Position numbers and translations under genes: made by a program. A stretch of 26,727 nucleotides of DNA from contig JADNRX010000681.1 in assembly GCA_015501595.1 (NCBI GenBank), positions 1 to 26,727 on the forward strand, given 5' to 3'. Below the pieces are notes generated by a model. The model saw only the letters and a program-made list of their open reading frames with translations. It was not told the origin of the DNA and made no database searches. The stretch's first letter is position 1. Each line of letters opens with the position of its first letter. Positions 10,497 through 19,745 of the stretch are shown here, piece after piece. Origin of the DNA: Hymenopellis radicata (taxonomy: Eukaryota > Basidiomycota > Agaricomycetes > Agaricales > Physalacriaceae).

Positions 10497-10850
10497 AAGA
10501 AAATCTAAACAAGATCTGATAAGCACAGTTAGAAACATGGAAAGGAAGCCGCACCCGCGCATGCAGAACGAGCAGCAACTTGTCCTGCACAATCGTCCTC
10601 TTTTCTCCGCTGCAACAGGTAATTATTATCATCGTCTGCGGCCTCGTTGGAGGGCTTACGCTGCCCGTTGTCCTCTGGAAATGGAGAAGGAAATATGCTG
10701 CCTGCAGTCCGGGGGCTTACGCGGCTCCTTGTCGTCGTTCTGGTGCCAGGGACGTTGTCGTAAACGTAGCGTCCAACCTGCGCATGGGATACAGCGGCCT
10801 CGATACGAGGGCTTACGCGGGCGTCGTGGTGGTAAGAGCGAGACTTACAC
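10497..10850 (-). repeat. Cassette cluster and direct repeat R1, second copy
   Basis: Three GGGCTTACGC motifs (about 10653, 10713 and 10811) are the reverse complement of the cassette start GCGTAAGCCC. From the first, the minus strand runs about 105 nt to CGGGTGCGG, a donor-like word (about 10550). 10686-10842 matches 4218-4369 in direct orientation. P1 is inserted just left of this cluster. Confidence 0.5.
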
Positions 10851-11361
10851 TAAAAAAGCTCGCTCGATCACCACTCGGATGATCGGTCCGAGTGGTTTTC
10901 GACGACTTGCGCATCGTCCAGCGCGACAACGGAGGCGAATTAAGACTTCGCATATCGCGGAATGGGTTCCCAACGTAGTTTAGAGTATTTTATTTTTTGG
11001 CTGTTTTTTCGGCTTACAAGAAGATAAAGCACCAGCTTGACAAGTATGCATTGAGTTTAGTATACTGCACGACAAGTCAGTCACAAAACATTTCCGTGCG
11101 ACGTTGAAGAGAGTGTCCATGACCATATTTCATGCATTCCTATATGGCCATGTACTACTGTTCGCCGTCTACGATGCGTTGAACGTTGCATCGGAGACCA
11201 GGCCCGGCGATCCGAACAGTGCTTGATCACTGTTCGCACGTCAACACTGTGGAACACAACTCATTCTTTTACCACTACCATCCTCTTGTCCGGTCACTCG
11301 CTGTCTCTTCCTCCTCCATTATTGTCTTCGTCTTCGTTCCAACACCTGGGTCGATAGCCAC
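10851..11361. other. A2 interior, no gene seen
   Basis: The tract GATCACCACTCGGATGATCG (10866-10885) is the inverted form of 5090-5109 in element B. A perfect 8-bp hairpin, GAACAGTG and CACTGTTC with a 6-nt loop, lies at about 11214-11235. No supported reading frame. Confidence 0.4.
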
Positions 11362-11575
11362 CACGTAAGCCCTACTCGACAGGCAGTGGTTTATCATCGA
11401 CAACATCGTCGACTTGGGTAGTCGGCGTCGAGGAACACTACGCCCTGCTGCAACCCCGGAGGGCTCTACAAGAGCAATTGCTGGAGAGATGGATGCCGTT
11501 CCGTCTGCAGACGGGCAGCATTACGCGGTGCGTTTCTTTTCTGCTTCAGTTCTTCCTGTCTAAGCAATCTGTACA
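11362..11575 (+). repeat. Exon-intron-like cassette in A2, plus strand
   Basis: The unit begins ACGTAAGCCCTACTCGAC (11363). It contains a GCCGTCTGCAGACGGGC-like hairpin near 11495-11515 and reaches TTACGCGGTGCGTTTCTTTT (GT at 11528). The following tract has a pyrimidine run, TCTAAGC and TGTACAG at about 11574, so a 47-nt intron is plausible. This is the same layout as the cassettes in B, D and E. Confidence 0.55.
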
Positions 11576-12520
11576 GCGACAATTACACCATGTTTGCCAT
11601 CACGACTATGGCCACGACCGCGACACCATGCCCAAGCGTGGGCCCACTCAAAGCCAGGCCGACCTTGCGCAGGGCTTTGTGGGCCCATGGTTGGGAGGTG
11701 GTGTCCCTCCGAGGTCTTCCCTTGCCGTTCACAGCTGCAAGCCCGTCATATCTCCCCATTATTCTCAGAAGCATGCAACAGTAAGTTTTATTGTGCTGGT
11801 GTCTATTCTTATTGCCTTTTCCTTAGCAGAAATCCCTTCGCAACTGGTGCCACGTAGGCATCACGTGTTGGTTGGGTTTTGTTCTAACCGTTCGATCGCT
11901 GCTCCTTCTCTTGCTACCACCATCTCCTCTTGTCTGGATCAACAGCGACGACCTGCTCGCACGACAATGTCAACTTTCCCGAGTGACGATGACCTTCCTG
12001 ACGATGGCGCCCTCCTCAAACGACGATGACAACCTATATGAACAACGACGACCACCATGACGACCACGCGAATGACGACGGCAATGACTTCCTCGGACGA
12101 CGACGATAAGGACCTCCTCTAACACAAAATCACAAGCAACAACGATAGCGCTGCCTACACGATGCCAGCAACAACTTTCTACGACGACGACGGCTCCCTC
12201 CTGCGATGACAACACCAACGACTCTCTCTTACGACGACCTCGACGGCTTCCACCTACGAGGACAACAGCTTTCCATTACACGTCCAAAATGACAACAGCT
12301 CACCGCAACCCTACGACGATGACGGCTCTCGATGATGGCAATAGCTCCCTACAACGACAACGATAGCTCCCTCCCGACGACGGCCCTATCCACACAACTT
12401 ATGGCGAACGGCTCTCTGCTACAATGGCTCTGGTTCCCTGCCATAGCAAGACCCATGGACAATGGTGATGACCCACAGCAAGGAGGGTTGAGGGACGACC
12501 AGATTTCCCGAGGGCTGTAA
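11576..12520 (+). repeat. Low-complexity GACGAC/CTCCCT region
   Basis: Imperfect repeats of ACGACGACGA, GATGACAAC and GGCTCCCTCC dominate 11940-12400. Frames through it give Asp/Ser/Thr-rich peptides that change frame often (SSDDDDKDLL is one). A TAAGTTTTATTG to CCTTAGCAG stretch at 11782-11829 could be an intron. It may be the downstream part of the cassette-bearing gene remnant of A2, but no continuous frame can be followed. Confidence 0.4.
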
Positions 12521-12943
12521 GTCGTTCTGCTTCACGTATAGTGTATCTATAAGACATGTTTACTACCATTTACTGTAGTTCCAGGTCTACTTGTATTTCT
12601 CAGTACACTGAATTCTATGTGTTTTTTAAACGTCTTGTATTCAGTTTTGTATGTCGCAAGAATTACTTCACCGATTTGATACTGCTCTGAGATGCTTTAT
12701 GTTCTGATTAGGTTATGTCTAGCTCAATTCAGAGTGGGTTGAGTTATCTTAGGTATGACTTGAGTTATCTTGAGTATGACTTGAGGTGCCTCAAGTTAGA
12801 CTCAAGGCATCCTTGATGAAGGTTTGGGGGTGAACCTTTGCCAAAGTTAACTAGGCAGAGTTCATACTCTGATATCCTCTAGGCAACTATGTTCACCGTG
12901 GTTGACTCAGTAGTCCTCTAGGCCGGTGACCCGTTTCCTGATG
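12521..12943. repeat. Right end region of A2 with subterminal repeats
   Basis: 12720-12820 carries repeated GAGTTATCTT, AGTATGACTTGAG and CCTCAAGTTAGACTCAAGG words. The element ends CCGTTTCCTGATG at 12943. 12521-12720 is AT-rich with nothing recognised. Confidence 0.5.
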
Positions 12944-13226
12944 GGGAAAGGAGGAATGGGCGACTGGGCGGAGTTCAGAAAATAAATTTGAGTCTTGCCG
13001 CGGATGACGTGTTGCGCACGGACCATTTGATCGACTGGACTTGGCAAGATTTCTGCCACTTAGGTTTCCACGACTTGACGATATATCAACTCGAATGCTT
13101 GAAATCCACGATGGACAGTTAATTTCTTCTTCATTGCAATATGCCTTGACAGCGCACATGAAGCCTCTCATTAATGCTCTAAAAATATTTTCGCCATGGC
13201 TGCTGCCGACCACCGTACACTCCACC

Positions 13227-13385
13227 AGCAACTACGTAGATCTATGTAGTGCTCACCAAGCTGTACATAGATCTACGTAGTGCTCACCAAGCTGTACATA
13301 GATCTACGTAGTGCTCACCAAGCTGTACGTAGATCTACGTAGGTCTATGTAGACACGTCCCTTCTTACGTATCCTACGTAGACAG
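13227..13385 (+). repeat. Right subterminal repeats of element A, 31-bp unit x3
   Basis: The unit starting GTGCTCACCAAGCTGTAC and ending ATCTACGTA is tandemly present at 13249-13279, 13280-13310 and 13311-13341 (the third with one change). It is followed by CTACGTAGG and CTATGTAGACA variants. Each unit contains the CTACGTA palindrome also found at the left end of A. Confidence 0.9.
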
Positions 13386-13941
13386 GCCCCCGATTAGAGA
13401 CCTCAACGAGTCCGACGCGAGTCAGACTCGCGACTCGTGATGTGAGTACTCACGCAAAAGGAAGTCCAGTTCAGACTCGCGTCGGACTCGACTCGCGATG
13501 ACTTACGAGTCATCGCGAGTCCACTCGCGAGTACTCACCATGAGTCCGAGTCATCTCGGATACTCACGAGTACTCGCGAGTCCATACATCCCCAAGTATT
13601 CATGCGCAGCGAGCATCCCCGGGCAATGGCACGGGGACAGTCAGCTGGGCATGAGGGTATGGTGGGGGTGATGGTGGAAGGATGGTGGGGGTGGTGGTGG
13701 AAGGATAGTGGTGGTGGAGGATAGTGGTGGTGGCTCCGAATGACTCGTCATCGCATCCATCTCGCATCATCCGCCTCATCACATCGCATCCTCCTCCTCA
13801 TCACATCATCATCATCATCGTGTCGTCGTCCTCATCCATCGTCGGCGCCGGGATCCAGTGACTGGATCGTGTGCTGCCCGTTTGCGGGGCTTACGCGTCC
13901 TGGAGACGAGTTTAAAAGTCGTCTCCATCGACGCCGACTCA

Positions 13942-14030
13942 AAGTCGAGCGCCGGTCGTGTCAACGCCGACTTGAAGTCGAGCGCTGATAGTGTCGTTGC
14001 CGACTTGAAGTCGAGCAACGGGTCGTGTTC
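13942..14030 (+). repeat. GCCGACTTGAAGTCGAGC repeats in C
   Basis: Three units about 40 bp apart share the core GCCGACTYRAAGTCGAGC, which contains the near-palindrome GACTTGAAGTC. Similar units lie in D (22788-22805, 22907) and in E (24018-24106). They place C, D and E in one family despite different ends. Confidence 0.75.
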
Positions 14031-14402
14031 CAGCTCTGCTACTGGCGCAGAGCCAGCAGCAGCGGCCCGGCACAAAGCCGAGGCCAAAAACACACCCTAC
14101 AGCTGGCTGACAATCGTCAGCGCAGCGGGAGCGACAATCGTCACTCCCTAGGTGGTCGTGGTGGTGGTTAAAAGAGAGAGAAACCACCCGATCAGACGCT
14201 TACGCGTCGCTTCGGATCTCGGGCCGGATCGCCGGATCAGGCGAAATAGTCGCGCATGGCTCGTTTGAGCTGCGCAAGGGCCCGTTCAACTCAGTAAAAA
14301 TTTGTAAATTTAGTTTAAATATATAGCTAAATATTTGCGAGTCATCATATTGACTCGCAGTCAGAAGAGCCTTACTCAGACTCGCGACCGGACCCGTGAC
14401 TA

Positions 14403-14644
14403 CTGTACCGTTTCGACCGCATGTTCGCATAACGCGTTACGCGGCCGTCGGAACCTAACTTAGAGCTAATGATAACGCGTAATGGGGCCTCATTTCAGGG
14501 CTGCATCGCCCAAAACGGCAATTTTTCGGGCCCGCCTGCGGCGGGACTTCCAAATTGGGCCTTGTGCCTGAAAACGAACCTATTTCCTGTAAGTTCGCGG
14601 CATAACGCGTCACATGCCGCGAACTTACGGTCGAAACGGTACAG
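14403..14644. mobile_element. 242-bp TA-flanked MITE (Tc1/mariner-like) inside C
   Basis: A perfect 17-bp inverted repeat, CTGTACCGTTTCGACCG and CGGTCGAAACGGTACAG, is flanked by TA on both sides (14401-14402 and 14645-14646). The next outer bases also repeat (CGTGAC), but the surrounding array is rich in CGTGACTCG, so I take TA as the duplication. Near the right end AAGTTCGCGGCAT and ATGCCGCGAACTT form a second hairpin (14591-14625). No coding capacity. Confidence 0.75.
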
Positions 14645-14779
14645 TACGTGACTCGCGAGTCACGCGAGTCCGAACTCCGAGGTGCCCGAGGCGAGTCGAG
14701 TCACCAGATGACTCGGTGACTCGGTGACTCGTTGAGGTCTCTACCCCCGATCTACGTAGAATTTCAGATTTCCCTGATG

Positions 14780-15325
14780 CAGTCCCGGAATCACAGACCA
14801 TAGACTATGAATGGACTGAGAGCAGCCTGGCATCTTCTCCTCCCATGGGTTTGGCCTTTCGAGTCTTCAAGAGTGTGTACTGGATCTCTATGTGCCATAG
14901 GATCTTGTGTCAGTATAGTCTAACGGCTAACTGACGGTTGCTCTGAGCTCTTGAACGTTTTTTCTTATCATACAAGCACCATTGCTGCCATGGTGTCTTC
15001 TTCGCACTCCTCTCACATTGTGACACAACTCTAATCTCATACTCTTGGTATGGGCGTCCTCATGATCTTCTGGGGTAGGAACATTCATGATTCAAGCACT
15101 AGCATGAGGTGCGAGTCACTCCTTCCTCACAGTCCGGTGTAGCCTACCGGCTAACCACGCTGTGCCCTGTATCCTTCCTCTTGTCTTTTTATACGCATAT
15201 TTGGCATGCCAAGACAGCACTAAACTGTCGGTCGGAATCTGTGGACGCTTATCTACTGAGATGCGCATCCGCATGTCGAGGCACAACGTCGGGAAGTTCA
15301 AGCCTGGCAGAAGAGAGACACCCGA
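14780..15325. repeat. Duplicated block, copy 1, right part
   Basis: This segment resumes the block cut at 2556 and matches 18147-18650. Shared tracts include GGAATCACRGACCRTAGACT, TTTGGCCTTTCGAGTCTTCA, GTCAGTATAGTCTAACGGCT and GTCGGTCGGAATCTGTGGAC. The start of the match right after CAGT defines the end of element A. Confidence 0.85.
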
Positions 15326-15816
15326 CTGCTATGGACACGCGTGTGCGCCCTAAACGAGTCTGGGCATGCGGGTTTATCCACTCTTTCTGGGGGTGCCGTG
15401 ACCAACGATTGCGTAATGTGCAGGGAGCGTGTATGGTTCATCGGATATGCGCCCTTGCAATTGACTCCTCCCTTCTTATTTCATTCACGTATTCTGAGTC
15501 CTGACGCGCCTGCTCCTAACCGTGTCCCTCACATTCGTTCCTTTGTCTCTGTTTAGTCTAACTGTTAACCAGAGTTCGTTTACGCTGGCAGATGAATTTT
15601 TCAATCCTTCCATCACACTTTACAGTAAGAAGTTGCGAATCGGATTCGAATTGTACAACGTGACATGGCTGCGATACGCACCAATCTGAATACTCACAAG
15701 GAAAAAAATAGGCACCTGCAAGGCTGCATATCACATTAGACGGTTACCGGCTCAGATACACGTCCATGCTAGAACGTTAACTAGTCATGATCGACTCCTT
15801 GAACGGCACAGCCACA
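15326..15816. other. Spacer between block copies
   Basis: This spacer is not clearly matched elsewhere at high identity. It contains diverged block words (GTATGGTTCATCGGATATGC at about 15431; TTAGTCTAACTGTTAACCAG at about 15553; GGTTACCGGCTCAGATACACG at about 15743), so it looks like older, more decayed units of the same array. Confidence 0.45.
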
Positions 15817-18650
15817 AGTGCTCATCTCTTTCTGTCTTTCAACCACCATCTGGAGCGGGAGACTGATGGCCACAAAAAGGACTAGCTCTCAAGCGGGGGA
15901 ATGCGCACGACAAATATCGAATCCTGCAGACGTCATGAACTCGCTCCCTTGTTTCTCGCTTCAACGAAAAAATGGTTTCCTGGACTGACGGACATGGACG
16001 CTTACCGACTGCGGTACGCGTCCACGTCGTCCTAGCTGGCCGCTGGTCATAGGATACGGAAACACCTTTCTGAAGTACGGCATGGCCCTCCGGTACTCAG
16101 AGCCGATTGACACTCAAGTTGAGGGATTCTATGCCAGACTCACGGCGGACGAGTGCCTCAGTCAGTACGTGGGCGCAATCTTCACAAAGTCATTAATCTT
16201 TTGATTTATAAGTCTTGCTTTGGGACGAGTGCAAGCATAAAGCGGAGGAGGAATGAATCTGATTGCAACTCTTAATTGGCAGATGATGCTACTTTCTTCT
16301 AGCTTTGGCGTCCATCGCATGTCACTCTTCAACTTTGCATTTTGTTACACTCATGACTTGGTTACGCGAAGGCACAAGCGCTTGCGAAGACTCTGGACGG
16401 ATCGTTAGTGCGAAATGCAGAGGCGAGTCGGCATTTCTAAACCAGCTAGGTTCTGTGCACCCGCTTTTGACGGACATATGAGACTCAGGGAGCTCTCGTG
16501 AGAACGCCTGGAAATCGGAGGTACTTACCGTCAATGATTGAAGCCTCCTACTCACGAGCACAGTGTACTTCTACATCGAACTGGATCCTTCCTGTTTGGC
16601 CCTCAGATCCGTTTGTCAGGACTCAGCATTTCTACGCCACTGCTTCTACAATGGTTCGTAATACTGCTCAACCTCGACAAGCATGTATCGTTCATCGGAT
16701 ACACGTTCAATGTGCCCGCATCGTCTCATTTGTCTTTTTCGTATTCCACTGGCGTCCCGACCGTGCCGCTCGTGCATTCAATAATGTCCTTTCTGTTCAT
16801 TCAGTCTAGCTCAACGGCTATCTGAGGTTTACAATTTCCGGCACATCGTTGGCTTTTCTTTTTTCCATCGTCGCGTTCAAGAAACTTTCAGTGCGGAAGA
16901 CTCCGAATCACTTGCCGACAACGTTGATGTGGCTAGGTCATTCACGGGAGGAAAAAGTTAGACATAACTCTTCTTTTCTAAAGGACGCCTACCAATTACG
17001 ATATACGTCCACATCCAAAGCTTCTTGTTCAGGTTCTCAGAGGAGACGAGTGCAGCACAGCCACATGCGTACTTTCTCTCATCGAGTCAACATTCGAGTG
17101 CAACTGGATTCGACCACGGAAGAGCGGTTCTCGGTTGCAGCGGCAAAAATGCAACAATAACCCCGAAACTAACATGGAAACTTACCAACTGCGGTACGTT
17201 TCCACGTTCTTTTAGAGTTCAATCACGTCGTAAGCCGCCCCCGCCTAGCCCAGGATACTCAACAAGATCGACGACGCTCGAGTACCCTTTCAAAAATATG
17301 AATTTCCTTTCGTATAGTGACGCACGCGTACTGACTGGGATACATGTCCGCCGGCAATCTGGTATACTTGTACGCCTCAACCCATGTTGAATGCTGCCTG
17401 TTAGCGAAGCGCGTCGAAAAGTTGGCATCACTGCTACTTCAAAGAAATAGTACTTGCCGGACACTCATTGTGACGAGGAAAAAGAGGTATCCCCCGCAGG
17501 AATAAGTAGAGCGCTTTTCCGCTGAGATACGCGCCCTCTTACCGATTGAAACTCGCTGGGATACAGGTAGAGACACAGCCACATATACATCGCTTTCTTT
17601 CTGTCCAACGGTCATGGGAACTAGTGACTATCAAGCAAAGCGTGGGTGGTTCGCGTCTTTTTGGCTGTATGGGATGTGGAAGGCTATTGGACGTACTACA
17701 CGCAGGTGCCCCAGGAGACGGCGCCGGTAATAAAAAAGACACCAAACTCAACAGTTTTTAGGAACGAGTGCTCTAACAAAAATATGAACTGTCAAGGACA
17801 TGCGGGACGCTTACCAGCTGTGATATGCGTCCACGGCTCAACAGCGAGAGTCAGTCAATTTCAGGTCTACGGCGTGCGCGTGTGTGGGTCTCAGCTCATC
17901 GGAGACTAGATTGCTTACAGTACTCTAGGGACACATTGTCGTATTGGATACATGTTTCTCCACAAGGGGCCGCTCCATGGACAAACCTGCATGCTTCAGA
18001 ATCCTCGACGAACCCTGTCTTTCTCCGAACCATCCTGCACTGTTTCTTCCATCCCTGACTCGGTGCTTCAGTCCCGCCTCTGGCTGCTGGCATATCCTTT
18101 CCTTCATACAACGCGCCCCTCGCTCCAGCGTCACGGCCAGTTCTGGAATCACGGACCGTAGACTATGAACGGAAGAGCAGCCTGGCATCAAGTTCTCCTC
18201 CCATGCGTTTGGCCTTTCGAGTCTTCAAGAATGTGTACTGGATCTCTATGTACCATAGGATCTTGTGTCAGTATAGTCTAACGGCTGACTGAGGGTTACT
18301 GAATCTCTTCAATCTTTTTTCTCATCACACAAGCACCATCGCTGCCATGGCGTCTTCTTCGCACTCTTCTCACGTTGTGACACAACTCTAACCTCGTACT
18401 CTTGGTATGTCCGTCCTCATGATCTTCTGGGGTAGGAACAATCGTGATTCAAGCACTAGCATGAGGCGCGAGTCACTCCTTCCTCACAGTCCGGTGTAGC
18501 CTACTGGCTGACAGGGCTGTATTTTGTAGCACTGGTTGTCTTTTTAAGTATCGGCACATTTGGCATGGCAACACAGGACTAAAATGTCGGTCGGAATCTG
18601 TGGACTCATCCATGTCGAGCCACGACGTCGGGAAGTTCAAGCCAGAAGAG
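15817..18650. repeat. Duplicated block, copy 2 (uninterrupted by element A)
   Basis: This is the direct-orientation counterpart of 288-2556 joined to 14780-15325. It contains no element at the place where A sits in copy 1 (about 18137-18150, one CAGT), so it preserves the pre-insertion state. Two kinds of internal motif recur about every 200 bases: a TACCNACTGNGATACRCGTCC-like word and an AGTCTAACGGCTAACTGAGG-like word. No protein is recognised in any frame, and open frames differ between copies through indels. Confidence 0.85.
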
Positions 18651-19651
18651 AGGTACCTCGCTACTACGGCCCGTTAAGGACGGGAAACGAACTGGAATGG
18701 ATGTCCCTTGGCCCTGGTGCCGTCTTTGACTGTTGGTCAAAGAATATCAAGGAAAATGCACACTCGTTGTCACTCGCTAAAAAACTTGTTCGAGATCGGT
18801 AACAAATTCAAGCACCACGCGTACCAGTTGAGTTACACGTCTGCAGGAGTCGGCCATGATGTCGTGTTCATATTCGATGGGTCCCGCAATTCAAGAATAC
18901 CAGACCCTGTTTTAAGAGATGTTGTCGATGTTGGGGTCTGGATGGAGATGAACTGATATGGATACATTCCCCAGCCACCGAAGACCACGAACAAACCTCG
19001 GTTAGCCAATCCTGGGTGTCCTTATGCTCGGTGTCCTTACGCCACAGTACGATATCAAACATTACGCGATCGCTCTGCGTGTCAAATTGTTAACGGAAGC
19101 ATGGGCCACATGTCTCCACTCTATACACTATGGACAGATCAGAAATGCGGTATAAAAGATGTCCATTGAACAATTTGGTAAGCAGGAAACGGAAGAGTGA
19201 ATAAAAGAAAAGATATAGAAAAAAGGTATGAAAAAGTGAAGTCGCATACTTGTCGCAATTCGGATAAAGAAGATCGAGAAGGAAGTCTTCCAGTCAGCGG
19301 CCTGATATCGCTGAAGCGGGATGTATATAGGGAGGATGGTCATCATCAGCGCTGACATCGCCACGACTCGGTGACCTGAGCGCACCAGGGAGACGCGCTG
19401 AGCCGGAGGGATCTCCCGGGTACTAAGATATGCTCCTTTGGCAGCTAATTTCACGAAAGGAGACATAACGCGACTGAGATACTTTGACAAGAGCCCGAGA
19501 AAGCGTCCGATAGGTGCCATCCACTCGATGATTGTCAACACGTTTTTGGAGGCATCTGGATAACGGTGTTCCAGTAAAATGGCGCTCTAAGATGCTGAAC
19601 ACTCCATGTTCTGAAGAATGACTTTTTTTGGTGGTTATACCGGATGTAAAG
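18651..19651. other. Single-copy region upstream of G1
   Basis: The plus-strand frame 18708-18956 ends in IPDPVLRDVVDVGVWMEMN, which reads like real protein but has no recognised family. TATAAAAG at 19152-19159 is a TATA-like box, followed by a possible short first exon ATGTCCATTGAACAATTTG with a GTAAGC donor. On the minus strand 19128-19541 is open for 137 codons with hydrophobic stretches. I cannot decide which strand is expressed. Confidence 0.3.
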
Positions 19652-19745
19652 ATGAGCTCACGGAGTGTCCAAAGCCGACAGCACTCGCTCTTCAAGATCG
19701 CCGCCATCGAGCCATTCCAAGGCGTTGATATTGATGGGATAGCAC

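Larger units (their letters stand above)
3647..12943. mobile_element. Element A2, TIR transposon nested in A (superfamily unassigned)
   Basis: The left end CATCAGGAAACGG (3647-3659) is matched by CCGTTTCCTGATG at 12931-12943. After these 13 identical bases similarity continues imperfectly (GGCC, AGAGG, CTGAGT in the same order). Flanks are GGGG on the left and GGGA on the right, so the target duplication is GGG, or 4 bp with one change. The CATCAGG start is shared with A, which suggests one transposon group. CTCAAGG/CTTGAG-rich subterminal tracts lie at about 3745-3950 and 12720-12900. Subtracting nested B and P1 leaves about 4.3 kb, containing several exon-intron-like cassettes but no recognisable transposase. 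Confidence 0.6.
13395..14743. mobile_element. Element C, hAT-like non-autonomous transposon (1349 bp)
   Basis: The termini TAGAGACCTCAACGAGTC and GACTCGTTGAGGTCTCTA form a perfect 18-bp inverted repeat with an exact 8-bp target duplication CCCCCGAT (13387-13394 and 14744-14751). Both ends carry arrays of GACTCGCGAGTC-type palindromes (13410-13600 and 14640-14720). Inside are a GGTGG/GATGG-rich tract (13650-13735), a GGGGCTTACGCGTCC motif (about 13886), GCCGACTTGAAGTCGAGC repeats and an ACGCTTACGCGTC hairpin. A 242-bp MITE sits in its right part. Without that, C is about 1.1 kb, the same as D and E. It lies in the right subterminal region of A. Confidence 0.92.
2557..14779. mobile_element. Element A, outer TIR transposon of the nest (non-autonomous, superfamily unassigned)
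   Basis: The left end reads CATCAGGAAAAACTGTAAAT and the right end, reverse-complemented, CATCAGGGAAATCTGAAAT; both continue into TTCTAC, so the TIR is about 24 nt with two substitutions and one indel. It is flanked by CAGT on both sides. The block copy at 15817-18650 lacks the element at the same position, which is strong evidence for insertion. Subterminal CTACGTAG-type palindromes fill both ends (2575-2720 and 13227-13385). Subtracting the nested A2 and C leaves only about 1.57 kb of A itself, including a minisatellite, and no transposase. The termini do not let me name a superfamily; the 4-bp duplication and subterminal repeats are recorded as seen. Confidence 0.75.

Noticed and set aside
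7848..10503. Assigning P1 firmly to hAT
   Set aside because: The duplication is 7 bp with symmetric ends or 8 bp only if one terminal base is given to the target, and the CACCCT end is not a clear hAT terminus.
11478..12029. 183-codon plus-strand open frame
   Set aside because: It runs through probable intron sequence (GTGCGT at 11528) and a GACGAC repeat; overlapping frames of similar length exist in the other phases.
13395..13600. CRISPR-like array of GACTCGCGAGTC repeats
   Set aside because: Repeats are short, palindromic, irregularly spaced and confined to the ends of a TIR element in a eukaryote-like sequence.
13650..13830. GGTGG and CATCAT tracts as G-quadruplex or coding repeat
   Set aside because: They are simple low-complexity sequence inside element C, and no other evidence supports a structure or product.
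19128..19707. Minus-strand hydrophobic frames upstream of G1
   Set aside because: Two overlapping frames compete, neither has a recognisable family, and the right part is antisense to the better supported first exon of G1.
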